Shown: piece after piece, positions 34,977 through 42,833 of the stretch
Layout: the number at the start of each line of letters is the position of its first letter
How positions within the stretch are numbered: position 1 is the first letter of the stretch
Origin: Pseudanabaena biceps
Lineage (GTDB): Bacteria; Cyanobacteriota; Cyanobacteriia; Pseudanabaenales; Pseudanabaenaceae
Direction: 5' to 3'
Length of the DNA: 64,000 nucleotides
Assembly: GCA_013361095.1 (NCBI GenBank)
Contig: JAATWA010000003.1
Span: 62,001-126,000, forward strand
The notes under the pieces: model-generated
Seen by the model: the letters and a program-made list of their open reading frames with translations, nothing else
The model's database searches: none
Told to the model about the DNA's origin: nothing
Made by a program: the position numbers and the translations under genes

Positions 34977-35404
34977 TGCAAGAGTTTCAACTAAGGGTTG
35001 TACCCACTGACAACAATAATTTTGCCTTAGAGCTATACCAATGTGCTTACAAGCAAGCGGGTGAGAAAAAGCGCCCTGCGGCAAAGCGAATCGGTAAGCT
35101 CAAGGGTAATGCGTTAGTACTGACCAGACAGACGATCTATGCTGCATTGAAAGCAAATAAGTACGATCCAAAAACTTTGAAATGCGATCGCCAAGCGCCC
35201 TATGTCCTTGATGAACAGTCAGGGGTAAGTTTGGCTTTGCTATTTCAGACGGTACAGCCCCTCTCGAAGGAGGAGAGAATCGCCAATATTGCCAATGGGG
35301 TAACGGCAATGAGTAATGAAGAAGCGCATTATTGGTTTGCGAAGGTGTCCAATGGGTCTAAAAGAAATGCTTTAAAGGCAATTCGGGTATTATTGGGAGA
35401 CTGA
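34976..35404 (+). CDS. Small partner of the DUF499 ATPase
   Basis: 142 residues, ATG overlapping the ATPase stop by one base. Basic N-terminus (KKRPAAKRIGKLKG) and a C-terminal helical segment (AHYWFAKVSNGSKRNALKAI) ending in LLGD. It accompanies DUF499 genes in similar loci (I recall DUF7680, not certain). Its tight coupling says it acts in the ATPase complex, perhaps as an adaptor that binds nucleic acid. No catalytic motif is seen. Next gene is convergent, 6 nt away. Confidence 0.6.
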   Translation: MQEFQLRVVPTDNNNFALELYQCAYKQAGEKKRPAAKRIGKLKGNALVLTRQTIYAALKANKYDPKTLKCDRQAPYVLDEQSGVSLALLFQTVQPLSKEERIANIANGVTAMSNEEAHYWFAKVSNGSKRNALKAIRVLLGD

Positions 35405-35410
35405 ATCTAT

Positions 35411-36406
35411 CTATCTTTGCTTAACTGACTTTCTGAGCTTGTCTTCCCATCCAGATTTGTGAATAATCCTCTCAAATCCCTGTTCTTTCCCAGCAAGCAA
35501 TTCAATACGACTCATTTTACTGAGTATTTCCCACTGCTCGAACATGACATAAATTGCATTGCCATAGGCAAGATTCTCAAAAACAACAAGGTTATCATCA
35601 AACTTAGCTCCAAAATACCTTCTAAAACCATTTGTGCCACTGATGAAGGCGGTAGGTTTGAGTTGCATCAACAAATTGTATCTTTGTATAAGTTTAGACT
35701 GAATTTCTTTGTTTGGAGACTTGAAGCGAGACAGTATGCTTCTTACTACCTCGTCCCTATTGCCTATGGGTAAAATCTCCCAGTCAATACTAATAGTTTT
35801 GAGATACTCTCCCAGATTGGCATTGTAACGAAATACATCAGCAGCACCGACATTCTCTTGCAAAAGATTTAAGCCATAGAGAAGGTCAGCGTCAAAGTTA
35901 GCATCCCCTTGATTAAGAACCCAATTAACGCCGAACTTGAGAATAAAGGTGTTAGCACTTCCTCTGACTTCCTCACGTAAAGCCTCGATTTTAATTTCAA
36001 CCTCTTTGGGCTTTATATAGTCTCGCTCGTAGACTTCGCGTGGAACATTAACCGTATGGAAGCCTTTGGCGGGATCTCCATAATTTGGAGATTCATGCGA
36101 AATTAGCTTTATGGTTTTCGGTAAATCTTTGCGAGGAATCTCTTTACCTTCCACATTAATTTTGGAGTAACGACCAACATTCGGCTTAGGAATAATACTA
36201 TCAGGGAAATCAATTTTCCCATCGTTAATAGTGATACCAAGGTGCAAGTACTTACCTCTCAGAATGTCGGATTCTGAAATTCTTTTGACACAAGCTACAA
36301 CAATAGGAAGATTCTTCACACCTCTAATTTTTGCCAAGATAGGAGAAGGAATCTTGCGATAGTTGCTTTGCTTCCAACCCAGATTTATCTTTTTCGATTT
36401 CAGCAT
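35411..36406 (-). CDS. Unknown 331-aa protein of the defence island
   Basis: Not recognised. ATG 36406; middle part has NTFILKFGVNWVLNQGDANF and DADLLYGLNLLQENVGAADVF; the C-terminal 70 residues (YGNAIYVMFEQWEILSKMSR, ELLAGKEQGFERIIHKSGW) look like a conserved functional domain, with an 'ENLAYGNAxY' segment that I have seen in defence-associated proteins. The start is 98 nt from the first in-frame ATG and 146 nt from the likely start of the divergent XRE-ImmA gene, so they share a control region. It could be a nuclease-like effector; this is inference from position only. Base composition resembles its neighbours. Confidence 0.5.
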   Translation of the reverse strand: MLKSKKINLGWKQSNYRKIPSPILAKIRGVKNLPIVVACVKRISESDILRGKYLHLGITINDGKIDFPDSIIPKPNVGRYSKINVEGKEIPRKDLPKTIKLISHESPNYGDPAKGFHTVNVPREVYERDYIKPKEVEIKIEALREEVRGSANTFILKFGVNWVLNQGDANFDADLLYGLNLLQENVGAADVFRYNANLGEYLKTISIDWEILPIGNRDEVVRSILSRFKSPNKEIQSKLIQRYNLLMQLKPTAFISGTNGFRRYFGAKFDDNLVVFENLAYGNAIYVMFEQWEILSKMSRIELLAGKEQGFERIIHKSGWEDKLRKSVKQR

Positions 36407-36514
36407 AGCTCCTCTTTGTTATGTTAGATAATCAAACAAAAATATAACATTGACTATAAGAATATCGAACAAATTTATGTTAAGATTTATTACGACAAAC
36501 TGTTATGGCTATGA

Positions 36515-36537
36515 TTTTGTCCGAATATCGGACAAAA
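36515..36537. promoter_or_regulatory. Palindromic operator of the XRE-ImmA gene
   Basis: Perfect 10-bp arms TTTTGTCCGA and TCGGACAAAA around ATA. A degenerate second copy, AATATCGAACAAA, lies at 36461-36473. The palindrome is just upstream of the likely ATG at 36553 and downstream of the divergent gene's promoter region, a good place for autoregulation by the HTH protein. Confidence 0.6.
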
Positions 36538-36552
36538 CTTTTATATAAAATT

Positions 36553-37767
36553 ATGAATTATGCAGAGCTTGGGCAACGCATTCGCCAAGCAAGAGAAAGT
36601 GTCTCTATGTCTCAAGATGACGTTGCTAGTCGTCTTGAGATACCTCGCTCTGCCATATCTTTGATCGAGAGTGGTAAGCGTAAGATTGACAGTTTAGAGT
36701 TACAGACATTTTCGCGCTTGGTTGGCAAGAGCATCCTGTTTTTTCTTGATGAGCCGAAAGCTTGTGTGGAATCTAGAGAGATTGAAGAGGACGATCCTAC
36801 TCAGATCTTGTTTAGTGGCAATCAAGCTGTAGATATTTCTCAGGATAGGAAACAAATTGATCGTTTTCAGCAATTTCATCGTAATTTTGGTGAATTGGCA
36901 AGAATGCTTGATCGATTGCCTAGCCAATTCACCGATGAGCCAATGTACAAAGTCTTTAAGCCAACACCAGCAGCAGCAAGGTGGATGGCAGGAAAGGAGC
37001 GTGCCAGACTGGGGTTGACCGCTTCGAGTCCGATTCGGGATATGTGGGACATCCTTGAAAGCGAAGGCATAAAAGTTATGGCTTGGGATTTGAAAACCCC
37101 AAAATTGGGTGGTTGCTTTATTTATTCGCGATCGCTTGGCTCATTTGTATTGGTCAAGAGCAATGTAGGGGCTTCTTCGAGCAATATGCTCAACTTTGTC
37201 TTAGCACATGAATACTGCCATCACTTGATCCACAAACAAAGAAAAGGTTTTGCCTGCGATCCTGCGGGCAACTATCGACAACCTGAAGAATATTTTGCCC
37301 AATGGTTTGCGGCAGCTTTTTTGATGCCAGAGGAAGGAGTAGTACCAAAATTAATAAAATACGCTGAACAAGCTGATGGTTCGATTACACCCGAAGTAGT
37401 TATGCACTTAGCTTTAGATTTTGGTGTCAGCTATACAGCAATGCTAAATAGGCTTGCAGCTAGGGGTGTGGAGATAATTGATAAAGAAATGTACAAACAA
37501 TTTGCAAAAGAGAAGGTTAGCCAACTTCTACTGCAAATTGGTAGGCAGCATCCTGATCGCTCAGAAAAATTGAAGCATTTCCCAGAGGAGTACACTAATA
37601 TGGCATTTGAAGCGTATGGTCGAGGCTTGTTCCGTGTAGGCAAGTTGACAGAACTGCTAGAACTACCTTTTGAAGAAGCAAAGGCACAGTTGCAAGCGCG
37701 AAATATTCCCGTCGATTTAGGGGTCAATAGTGAGGCAGATTTATTAGATGACATCGCAAACGCCTGA
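36553..37767 (+). CDS. XRE-family regulator with ImmA/IrrE metalloprotease domain
   Basis: 404 residues from ATG 36553 (MNYAELGQRIRQAR); an upstream ATG at 36505 would read through the palindromic operator. Residues 5-60 are an XRE HTH (SQDDVASRLEIPRSAISLIE). The C-terminal domain is ImmA/IrrE-like (PF06114): FVLAHEYCHHLIHKQ carries HExxH (around residue 215), with YFAQWFAAAFLMPEEG downstream providing the third ligand region. Such XRE-M78 proteins are damage- or phage-responsive repressors that cleave a partner. The gene overlaps the following PIN-like gene by 20 nt, so both are co-translated. It likely controls the methylase and the divergent 331-aa gene. Confidence 0.82.
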   Translation: MNYAELGQRIRQARESVSMSQDDVASRLEIPRSAISLIESGKRKIDSLELQTFSRLVGKSILFFLDEPKACVESREIEEDDPTQILFSGNQAVDISQDRKQIDRFQQFHRNFGELARMLDRLPSQFTDEPMYKVFKPTPAAARWMAGKERARLGLTASSPIRDMWDILESEGIKVMAWDLKTPKLGGCFIYSRSLGSFVLVKSNVGASSSNMLNFVLAHEYCHHLIHKQRKGFACDPAGNYRQPEEYFAQWFAAAFLMPEEGVVPKLIKYAEQADGSITPEVVMHLALDFGVSYTAMLNRLAARGVEIIDKEMYKQFAKEKVSQLLLQIGRQHPDRSEKLKHFPEEYTNMAFEAYGRGLFRVGKLTELLELPFEEAKAQLQARNIPVDLGVNSEADLLDDIANA

Positions 37768-38332
37768 CGTATTAATCCCGCTTATTTTTGACAACACAGT
37801 GCTGAGTAACTTTGCTTTAGTACAGGCTTTCGACCTTCTTCAGAGGCGCTATGCACGTAGAGCCTTTGTTTGTAGTGCTGTATTTGCTGAGGTTAGAGCA
37901 GGAGTTGAAAGCGGCTGGAAATACCCTTGGCTGCATAGCCGCACGCGTCTGCAAGCAGTAGATCGCGCCCTAGAAAGTAGGTGGCTCAAGCTAGCCGACT
38001 CTGAAACCGAGCCAAGCGATGAAGTAGTTGAACCTCGACTGACCTATGAGTACAGCAAACGCTTTGGTGCATGTGAGTCAGAGTCAATGGCGATCGCCTA
38101 TTGTCGGGGATGGATCTTTGCATCAGATTGTTGTAGGGCGCGAGATTTTGCTAAGGAGCGTAGTATTAAGGTAACAGGAAGTATTGGTATTCTCGTAAAA
38201 GCAGTGACTGCAAAAGCGATCGCTTTAGATATAGCTGATGCCCTACACGCACGCATGATCGACGAGGAATATAGATCGCCCTTACCTTATGAACAAGGAA
38301 TTTCAACTTACCTAAAACGAAATAAATTATGA
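37748..38332 (+). CDS. PIN-like domain protein (toxin-like)
   Basis: 194 residues. The N-terminus LIFDNTVLSNFALV has the Asp of PIN domains, CSAVFAEVRAG supplies Glu, ACESESMAIAYC and FASDCCRARDFAKE supply the next acidic residues, VTGSIGILVKAV the last strand. All four PIN carboxylates appear present, so RNase activity is plausible. The start overlaps XRE-ImmA by 20 nt and the end overlaps the methylase start by 4 nt (ATGA). XRE-M78 plus PIN is a recurrent toxin-antitoxin-like pair. Here, coupling to the methylase suggests a defence accessory. Function inferred. Confidence 0.7.
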   Translation: MTSQTPDVLIPLIFDNTVLSNFALVQAFDLLQRRYARRAFVCSAVFAEVRAGVESGWKYPWLHSRTRLQAVDRALESRWLKLADSETEPSDEVVEPRLTYEYSKRFGACESESMAIAYCRGWIFASDCCRARDFAKERSIKVTGSIGILVKAVTAKAIALDIADALHARMIDEEYRSPLPYEQGISTYLKRNKL

Positions 38333-41169
38333 CCGATCGCAAACCAGTTTTTATCGAAAAGATTATGCCTGTGAAGCTTCTGAATGAGCAGGTTTACTAT
38401 GAAAACGGGGGCAATCCGTTTAAGGGTTTGCATCGGTGGTATTCGCGGAAGCCATTGTCGTTTAGTCGGGCGAGTGTGTTGGGTTCGCTGTTGCCTGCGG
38501 ATATCAGCATGGAGGAGTTTGAGTATTTGTTGGGGTTGGATCAAGCGAGAACAGATCGGCGCGAGACTGAGAAAGAAAAAGACGATCGCCACCAACGCAC
38601 AAGGCTATATAAAACGCCGCCAACTCCTGAGCGGGTGAAGCGGGTGCAGGAGCTTTGTGAGAAGATGTGGGGAGATAAGACTCCTGCGGTGTTGGATGCG
38701 TTTGCGGGTGGTGGGTCGATACCTTTTGAGGCGGCGCGGTATGGGTTGCGGGTGTTTGCGTCTGACTTGAATCCTGTGGCGGTGGTGACGATGAAGGCGG
38801 CGATCGAGTTTCCGTTAAAGTTTGGGGCGGCGTTGCAGGAGGATATTGATAAGTGGGTGAAGTGGGTTGGTGATGAGGCGGAGGAGCGGCTAAGTGAGTT
38901 TTTCCCGTCTCAGGATGGTGAGAAGGTGCAAAATTATCTCTGGGCGCATACTGTGGTTTGTCCGAGTTGTCAGTCAGTTGTGCCGCTTAGTCCGAATTGG
39001 TGGCTTTATAAGCGTCCTGAAAAGCAGAACTTATCTAAATGGTGTGCGGTTAAACCGATTCCGAATCTTGCAGGAAAACGGGTTGATTTTGAATTAATTA
39101 AGGGTAAGATGGGTAAGGGTAATTCTATCCAAACTCCTGATGGTGATTATGATCCTGATAACTTTCCTACGATTGCTAGAGGTGTCGGGAAATGTACAAA
39201 TTGCGACTCAGTTATTGACGATCAAATAATTAAAGCTCACCTACAATCAGATAAACCGATACATCAGCTCTATGCTGTGGCTTTTAAACGAGGGAAAGGA
39301 GGCTTAGAATTTAGAATTCCGAGCAAAACTGATTTAGATAGATGGAATTTAGCAGAAATAGCCATTAAATATAAAATTGAAACTGTTCAGAATCAACTAA
39401 TTCCATTTGAAAATATTGTTAATGATCATGGACAAATTTTAAATTACTGTACAGAATGGAAAGATATTTTCAATCCTCGTCAGCTTTTAACATTGGTGAC
39501 TTATGTTGAGATTATCAGTGAGGCTAAAGAAAAGATTAGAGAGGAATTAGGTGAGGAAAAGTTACAGGCGATCACCACTTATTTAGCTTTAGTCTTAGAC
39601 CGATGTGTTGATAAGAACTGTCGATTATCTCACTGGCAAGCATCAAGAGCATTTTCTCAAGCAGCATCAGGTCAACACTCTCTAAATCTTTTTTGGAATT
39701 ATCCAGAACTGGCAGGTGATGGTGAGTTATGGCATTCTTGTGCGGATGCAGTTTCTAGTGAATATCAAGGACTTTGTGATTTATTAGGAACCAAAATAAA
39801 TTCGTCAAGTTTTCAAGCGCTAGAAAACCATACTGAAAAAGCATTTCAAATTGATTCAGCTTCAGCAGATAGCCTCTTTCATTTAGCTGATCGAAGCATG
39901 GATGCAATTGTCACCGATCCGCCCTATTACGGAACGATTCCCTATGCGGATTTATCCGACTTCTTCTATGTTTGGCAAAAGAGAATCTTAGGCGATATAT
40001 TTCCAGAACTCTATTACACCGAACTTACCGACAAAGACCGCGAAGCTGTCGCCAATCCCTCTCGCTTTCGAGATATGGGAGTCAGCCCCAAAGAACTTGC
40101 CGATCGCGACTATGAAGCCAAAATGCAAAGTGCCTTCGGGGAATATTATCGAGTTCTCAAAGACAACGGCGTAATGACTGTGCAGTTTAATCACAAAGAC
40201 TCAGGCGCATGGGATGTCCTCGCCCAATCTCTGATCGTCGCAGGATTTGAAATCACCGCAAGCTGGGCAGTCAGCACCGAAAACCCGCAAAACCTGCACC
40301 AAGCACAGAAAAATAGCGTCTCTAGTACCGTCCTGCTCATTTGCCGCAAACGCGACCCCAACGCAGGACAAGCATGGTGGGATGACCTCCGCCCCGAAGT
40401 CGCCAACCTTGTCGAACAACGCGCCCCCGAATTTGAAGCCAATGAGATTCAAGGCATAGACCTTTATCTCAGCGCTTTTGGTCCCGCCCTCAATGTCTTC
40501 TCCCGCAATTATCCCATCCTCGACAGCACAGGTGAAGAAGTTCGCCCCGAAGTTGCCTTTGCCGAAGCCCGAAAAGCCGTAGCCAATTACCGCTTCCGCA
40601 AACTCGCCCAAACCGACACCGCAGGATTTGACCCACTGACACAATGGTATTTCCTCGCTTGGGATGCCTTTCAAGCCCGTGAATTTCCCTTTGATGATGC
40701 CCGACAGCTTGCCCTCGCCGTTGGCGGTTTCAACGTCGCCGACCTCGGTAAAACCTACAAACTCCTCGACATCAAAAGCGGTACTTGCAAACTCCTCAGC
40801 CCCGATCAACGTTACAAGAAACACGCCTTCTCCCTCGTTGACAATGAGTTTTCCGCCCGTTACCTCATCGATGGACTACACGCTATTATCGCCATCTACC
40901 TCGAAGAACAAACCATCGAACCTGTCCGCCGATTCATGAAAGCCACAGGCTTACTCAGCAATGAGATGTTTATGCGATCGTGGGAAGTAGCCCTGCGCGT
41001 CATCCCCCACATCAGCGATCCGCGCAAACGCATTCCTGAAGAAAAAGCCCTTGCTGACCTCTGGCTTGCTATGGATGAGATTAAAGAGAAAGTCCGTTAT
41101 GAGCAGCCCGAACTTGACTTTACAGGTGGTCAGATTGGTTTAGATTTTGATAATGCTGAAGAGGAGTAG
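38329..41169 (+). CDS. DUF1156 DNA methyltransferase of an Hma-like defence system
   Basis: 946 residues, ATG overlapping the PIN gene by 4 nt. Residues 117-145 hold AVLDAFAGGGSIPFEAARYG (SAM-binding motif I) and ASDLNPVAV; residues 527-545 hold IVTDPPYYGTIPYADLSDFF, the DPPY catalytic motif of amino-methyltransferases. N-terminal KIMPVKLLNEQVYYENGGN and KGLHRWYSRKPL are DUF1156 hallmarks. A Cys pair (CPSCQ, CTNCDS) in the middle may bind zinc. It likely marks host DNA or is part of the interference complex. Codon third-position bias changes strongly along the gene: G-rich at 38.4-38.9 kb, A/T-rich at 39.0-39.9 kb, C-rich at 40.0-41.1 kb, a sign of mosaic origin. Confidence 0.85.
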   Translation: MTDRKPVFIEKIMPVKLLNEQVYYENGGNPFKGLHRWYSRKPLSFSRASVLGSLLPADISMEEFEYLLGLDQARTDRRETEKEKDDRHQRTRLYKTPPTPERVKRVQELCEKMWGDKTPAVLDAFAGGGSIPFEAARYGLRVFASDLNPVAVVTMKAAIEFPLKFGAALQEDIDKWVKWVGDEAEERLSEFFPSQDGEKVQNYLWAHTVVCPSCQSVVPLSPNWWLYKRPEKQNLSKWCAVKPIPNLAGKRVDFELIKGKMGKGNSIQTPDGDYDPDNFPTIARGVGKCTNCDSVIDDQIIKAHLQSDKPIHQLYAVAFKRGKGGLEFRIPSKTDLDRWNLAEIAIKYKIETVQNQLIPFENIVNDHGQILNYCTEWKDIFNPRQLLTLVTYVEIISEAKEKIREELGEEKLQAITTYLALVLDRCVDKNCRLSHWQASRAFSQAASGQHSLNLFWNYPELAGDGELWHSCADAVSSEYQGLCDLLGTKINSSSFQALENHTEKAFQIDSASADSLFHLADRSMDAIVTDPPYYGTIPYADLSDFFYVWQKRILGDIFPELYYTELTDKDREAVANPSRFRDMGVSPKELADRDYEAKMQSAFGEYYRVLKDNGVMTVQFNHKDSGAWDVLAQSLIVAGFEITASWAVSTENPQNLHQAQKNSVSSTVLLICRKRDPNAGQAWWDDLRPEVANLVEQRAPEFEANEIQGIDLYLSAFGPALNVFSRNYPILDSTGEEVRPEVAFAEARKAVANYRFRKLAQTDTAGFDPLTQWYFLAWDAFQAREFPFDDARQLALAVGGFNVADLGKTYKLLDIKSGTCKLLSPDQRYKKHAFSLVDNEFSARYLIDGLHAIIAIYLEEQTIEPVRRFMKATGLLSNEMFMRSWEVALRVIPHISDPRKRIPEEKALADLWLAMDEIKEKVRYEQPELDFTGGQIGLDFDNAEEE

Positions 41170-41193
41170 TCAAAGACACATCAATATCAATAG

Positions 41194-41221
41194 TCCCATT
41201 TTGGGAACATTGTGCTAAAAT
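41194..41221 (+). promoter_or_regulatory. Candidate HigBA operator and -10 box
   Basis: Palindrome TCCCATTTTGGGA at 41194-41206 and TAAAAT at 41216-41221, about 64 nt before the higB start. A HigA-bound dyad overlapping the promoter would fit autoregulation. No -35 was assigned. Confidence 0.35.
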
Positions 41222-41284
41222 AAGTTTGTAATCTTAGCCTAATGTCTGCTCTATGCATATCTCCATGAGTATGTCTGTAAGAAT

Positions 41285-41587
41285 ATGCGAGTTATTTCCA
41301 AACGAACCCTAGTCCAGTTTTGGGAAAATAACTCAAACTATGAAGATGCACGCGCACCTTTAGAAGCTTGGTATCAGGAGGCAAAGCAAGCGAAATGGTC
41401 AAGCCCTACAGAAATCAAAGCGAAATATCGCAGTGCCAGTATCCTCAAAGGCGGACGTGTCATTTTTAATATTGCTGGCAATAAATATCGGCTTGTTGTG
41501 GCAATTAACTTTGACACGCAAATTATCTATATCCGTTTTATCGGAACACACAAGCAATACGACACCATAGCCCCAGAGACAATATGA
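41285..41587 (+). CDS. higB: HigB-type mRNA interferase toxin
   Basis: 100 residues with the HigB family pattern (PF09907): ISKRTLVQFWENNSNYEDAR at the N-terminus, PTEIKAKYRSASILKGGRVI in the middle and LVVAINFDTQIIYIRFIGTH then YDTI near the end, the usual layout of RelE-fold HigB proteins. It would cut mRNA on ribosomes when unopposed. Its stop overlaps the antitoxin ATG by 4 nt (ATGA). Toxin-first order is characteristic of higBA. Start ATG 41285. It is intact. Confidence 0.88.
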   Translation: MRVISKRTLVQFWENNSNYEDARAPLEAWYQEAKQAKWSSPTEIKAKYRSASILKGGRVIFNIAGNKYRLVVAINFDTQIIYIRFIGTHKQYDTIAPETI

Positions 41588-42804
41588 ACAGCCCTATGAG
41601 CAACATTGTCATCAAACCAATCAAAACTGAAGCTGACTATGATGCAGCTTTAGAACAAATTTCATTGCTAATGGATGCCAAAGCTGGCACACCTGAAGCA
41701 GATGAGTTAGAAGTGCTTGCAACTTTAGTCGAGTGCTATGAAGCCGAACATTACCCCATTAATTTGCCCGAACCGATCGCGGCAATTCGATTCCGCATGG
41801 AACAAGAAGATCTTAGCCAACGCGATCTAATTCCTTATATTGGTAGTCGCTCTAAAGTCTCAGAAGTGCTTTCAGGCAAGCGTCCTTTGACATTACAAAT
41901 GATGCGATCGCTACATCAACACTTAGGCATTCCCGCAGATGTGCTACTGCAAGAGCAAGGGGCAACTTTGCCTGATAATCCCGAATCACTTGACTGGATG
42001 CAATACCCCATCAAAGCGATGGCAAAGTTAGGCTGGGTTAGTCAAGATGCTGGCGATCGCGCTGAAGAGATAATGCGATCGTTAATCGAACGGGCTGGTG
42101 GTAAGCAAACTCTTGTCACGATGTTTTGTCGCCAAAATGAGCATATTCGACGTAATGGACAAATGGATATGTATGCTCTCCAAGCTTGGGGACTACAATT
42201 GATAGCGATCGCCCGTGAAACCAATTTACCTACCAAATATAAATCTGGCACGCTCACCACAGAGTTAGCTCAAAAAATGGTGCGTCTCAGTTGGTCAGAA
42301 TCTGCACCAAGTCTAGCTAAAGAATTTCTTGCTCAGTATGGAATTCACTTAATCTATCTACCTCATTTACCTCGAACCCACCTAGACGGAGCAGCCCTGA
42401 GACTAGATGATGGAACTCCTGTAATTGGTTTAACCTTACGCCATGACCGTTTAGATAACTTCTGGTTCTCTCTATGCCACGAGTTAGCCCATCAATCACT
42501 ACATCTAGAAAATAATATCAGCGATGCTTTTTTTGAGGATTTGAGTGTAGAAGCACCTACAAGCGATATTAAAGAAAGGGAAGCCGATGCTTGGGCAAGT
42601 AATGTCCTCATTCCTGATGCTTTATGGCAATCAAGTCAAGCTGCCACAAATCCAACCCCTGCAAATGCTTTGAAGTTTGCCCGTGATTTAGGTATACATC
42701 CTGCAATCATCGCTGGTCGAATCCGCAAGGAAACGGGTAACTATCGATTACTTACAAACTATGTTGGTCATGGTGAAGTAAGAAAGTTATTTATGCATTC
42801 CTAG
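41584..42804 (+). CDS. HigA-type antitoxin fused to ImmA/IrrE metalloprotease domain
   Basis: 406 residues. Residues 1-130 are HigA-like: IKTEADYDAALEQISLLMDA, then FRMEQEDLSQRDLIPYIGSR (HTH) and KVSEVLSGKRPLTLQMMRSL. The C-terminal 270 residues carry an ImmA-like domain with FWFSLCHELAHQSLHLE (HExxH) and EADAWASNVLIP. HigA antitoxins are usually 90-140 residues, so this is a fusion that adds a protease able to be triggered by damage. ATG at 41584 overlaps higB. The HTH part likely binds the higBA promoter. A metallo-protease fused to the antitoxin could release the toxin on infection; inference. Confidence 0.85.
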   Translation: MNSPMSNIVIKPIKTEADYDAALEQISLLMDAKAGTPEADELEVLATLVECYEAEHYPINLPEPIAAIRFRMEQEDLSQRDLIPYIGSRSKVSEVLSGKRPLTLQMMRSLHQHLGIPADVLLQEQGATLPDNPESLDWMQYPIKAMAKLGWVSQDAGDRAEEIMRSLIERAGGKQTLVTMFCRQNEHIRRNGQMDMYALQAWGLQLIAIARETNLPTKYKSGTLTTELAQKMVRLSWSESAPSLAKEFLAQYGIHLIYLPHLPRTHLDGAALRLDDGTPVIGLTLRHDRLDNFWFSLCHELAHQSLHLENNISDAFFEDLSVEAPTSDIKEREADAWASNVLIPDALWQSSQAATNPTPANALKFARDLGIHPAIIAGRIRKETGNYRLLTNYVGHGEVRKLFMHS

Positions 42805-42833
42805 CCAAAAGATTCTTATTTTCGGTCAATGCA

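Noticed and set aside
40201-40824. Long minus-strand ORFs inside the methylase gene
   Set aside because: They are shadows caused by the C-ending codon bias of the true gene in this section.
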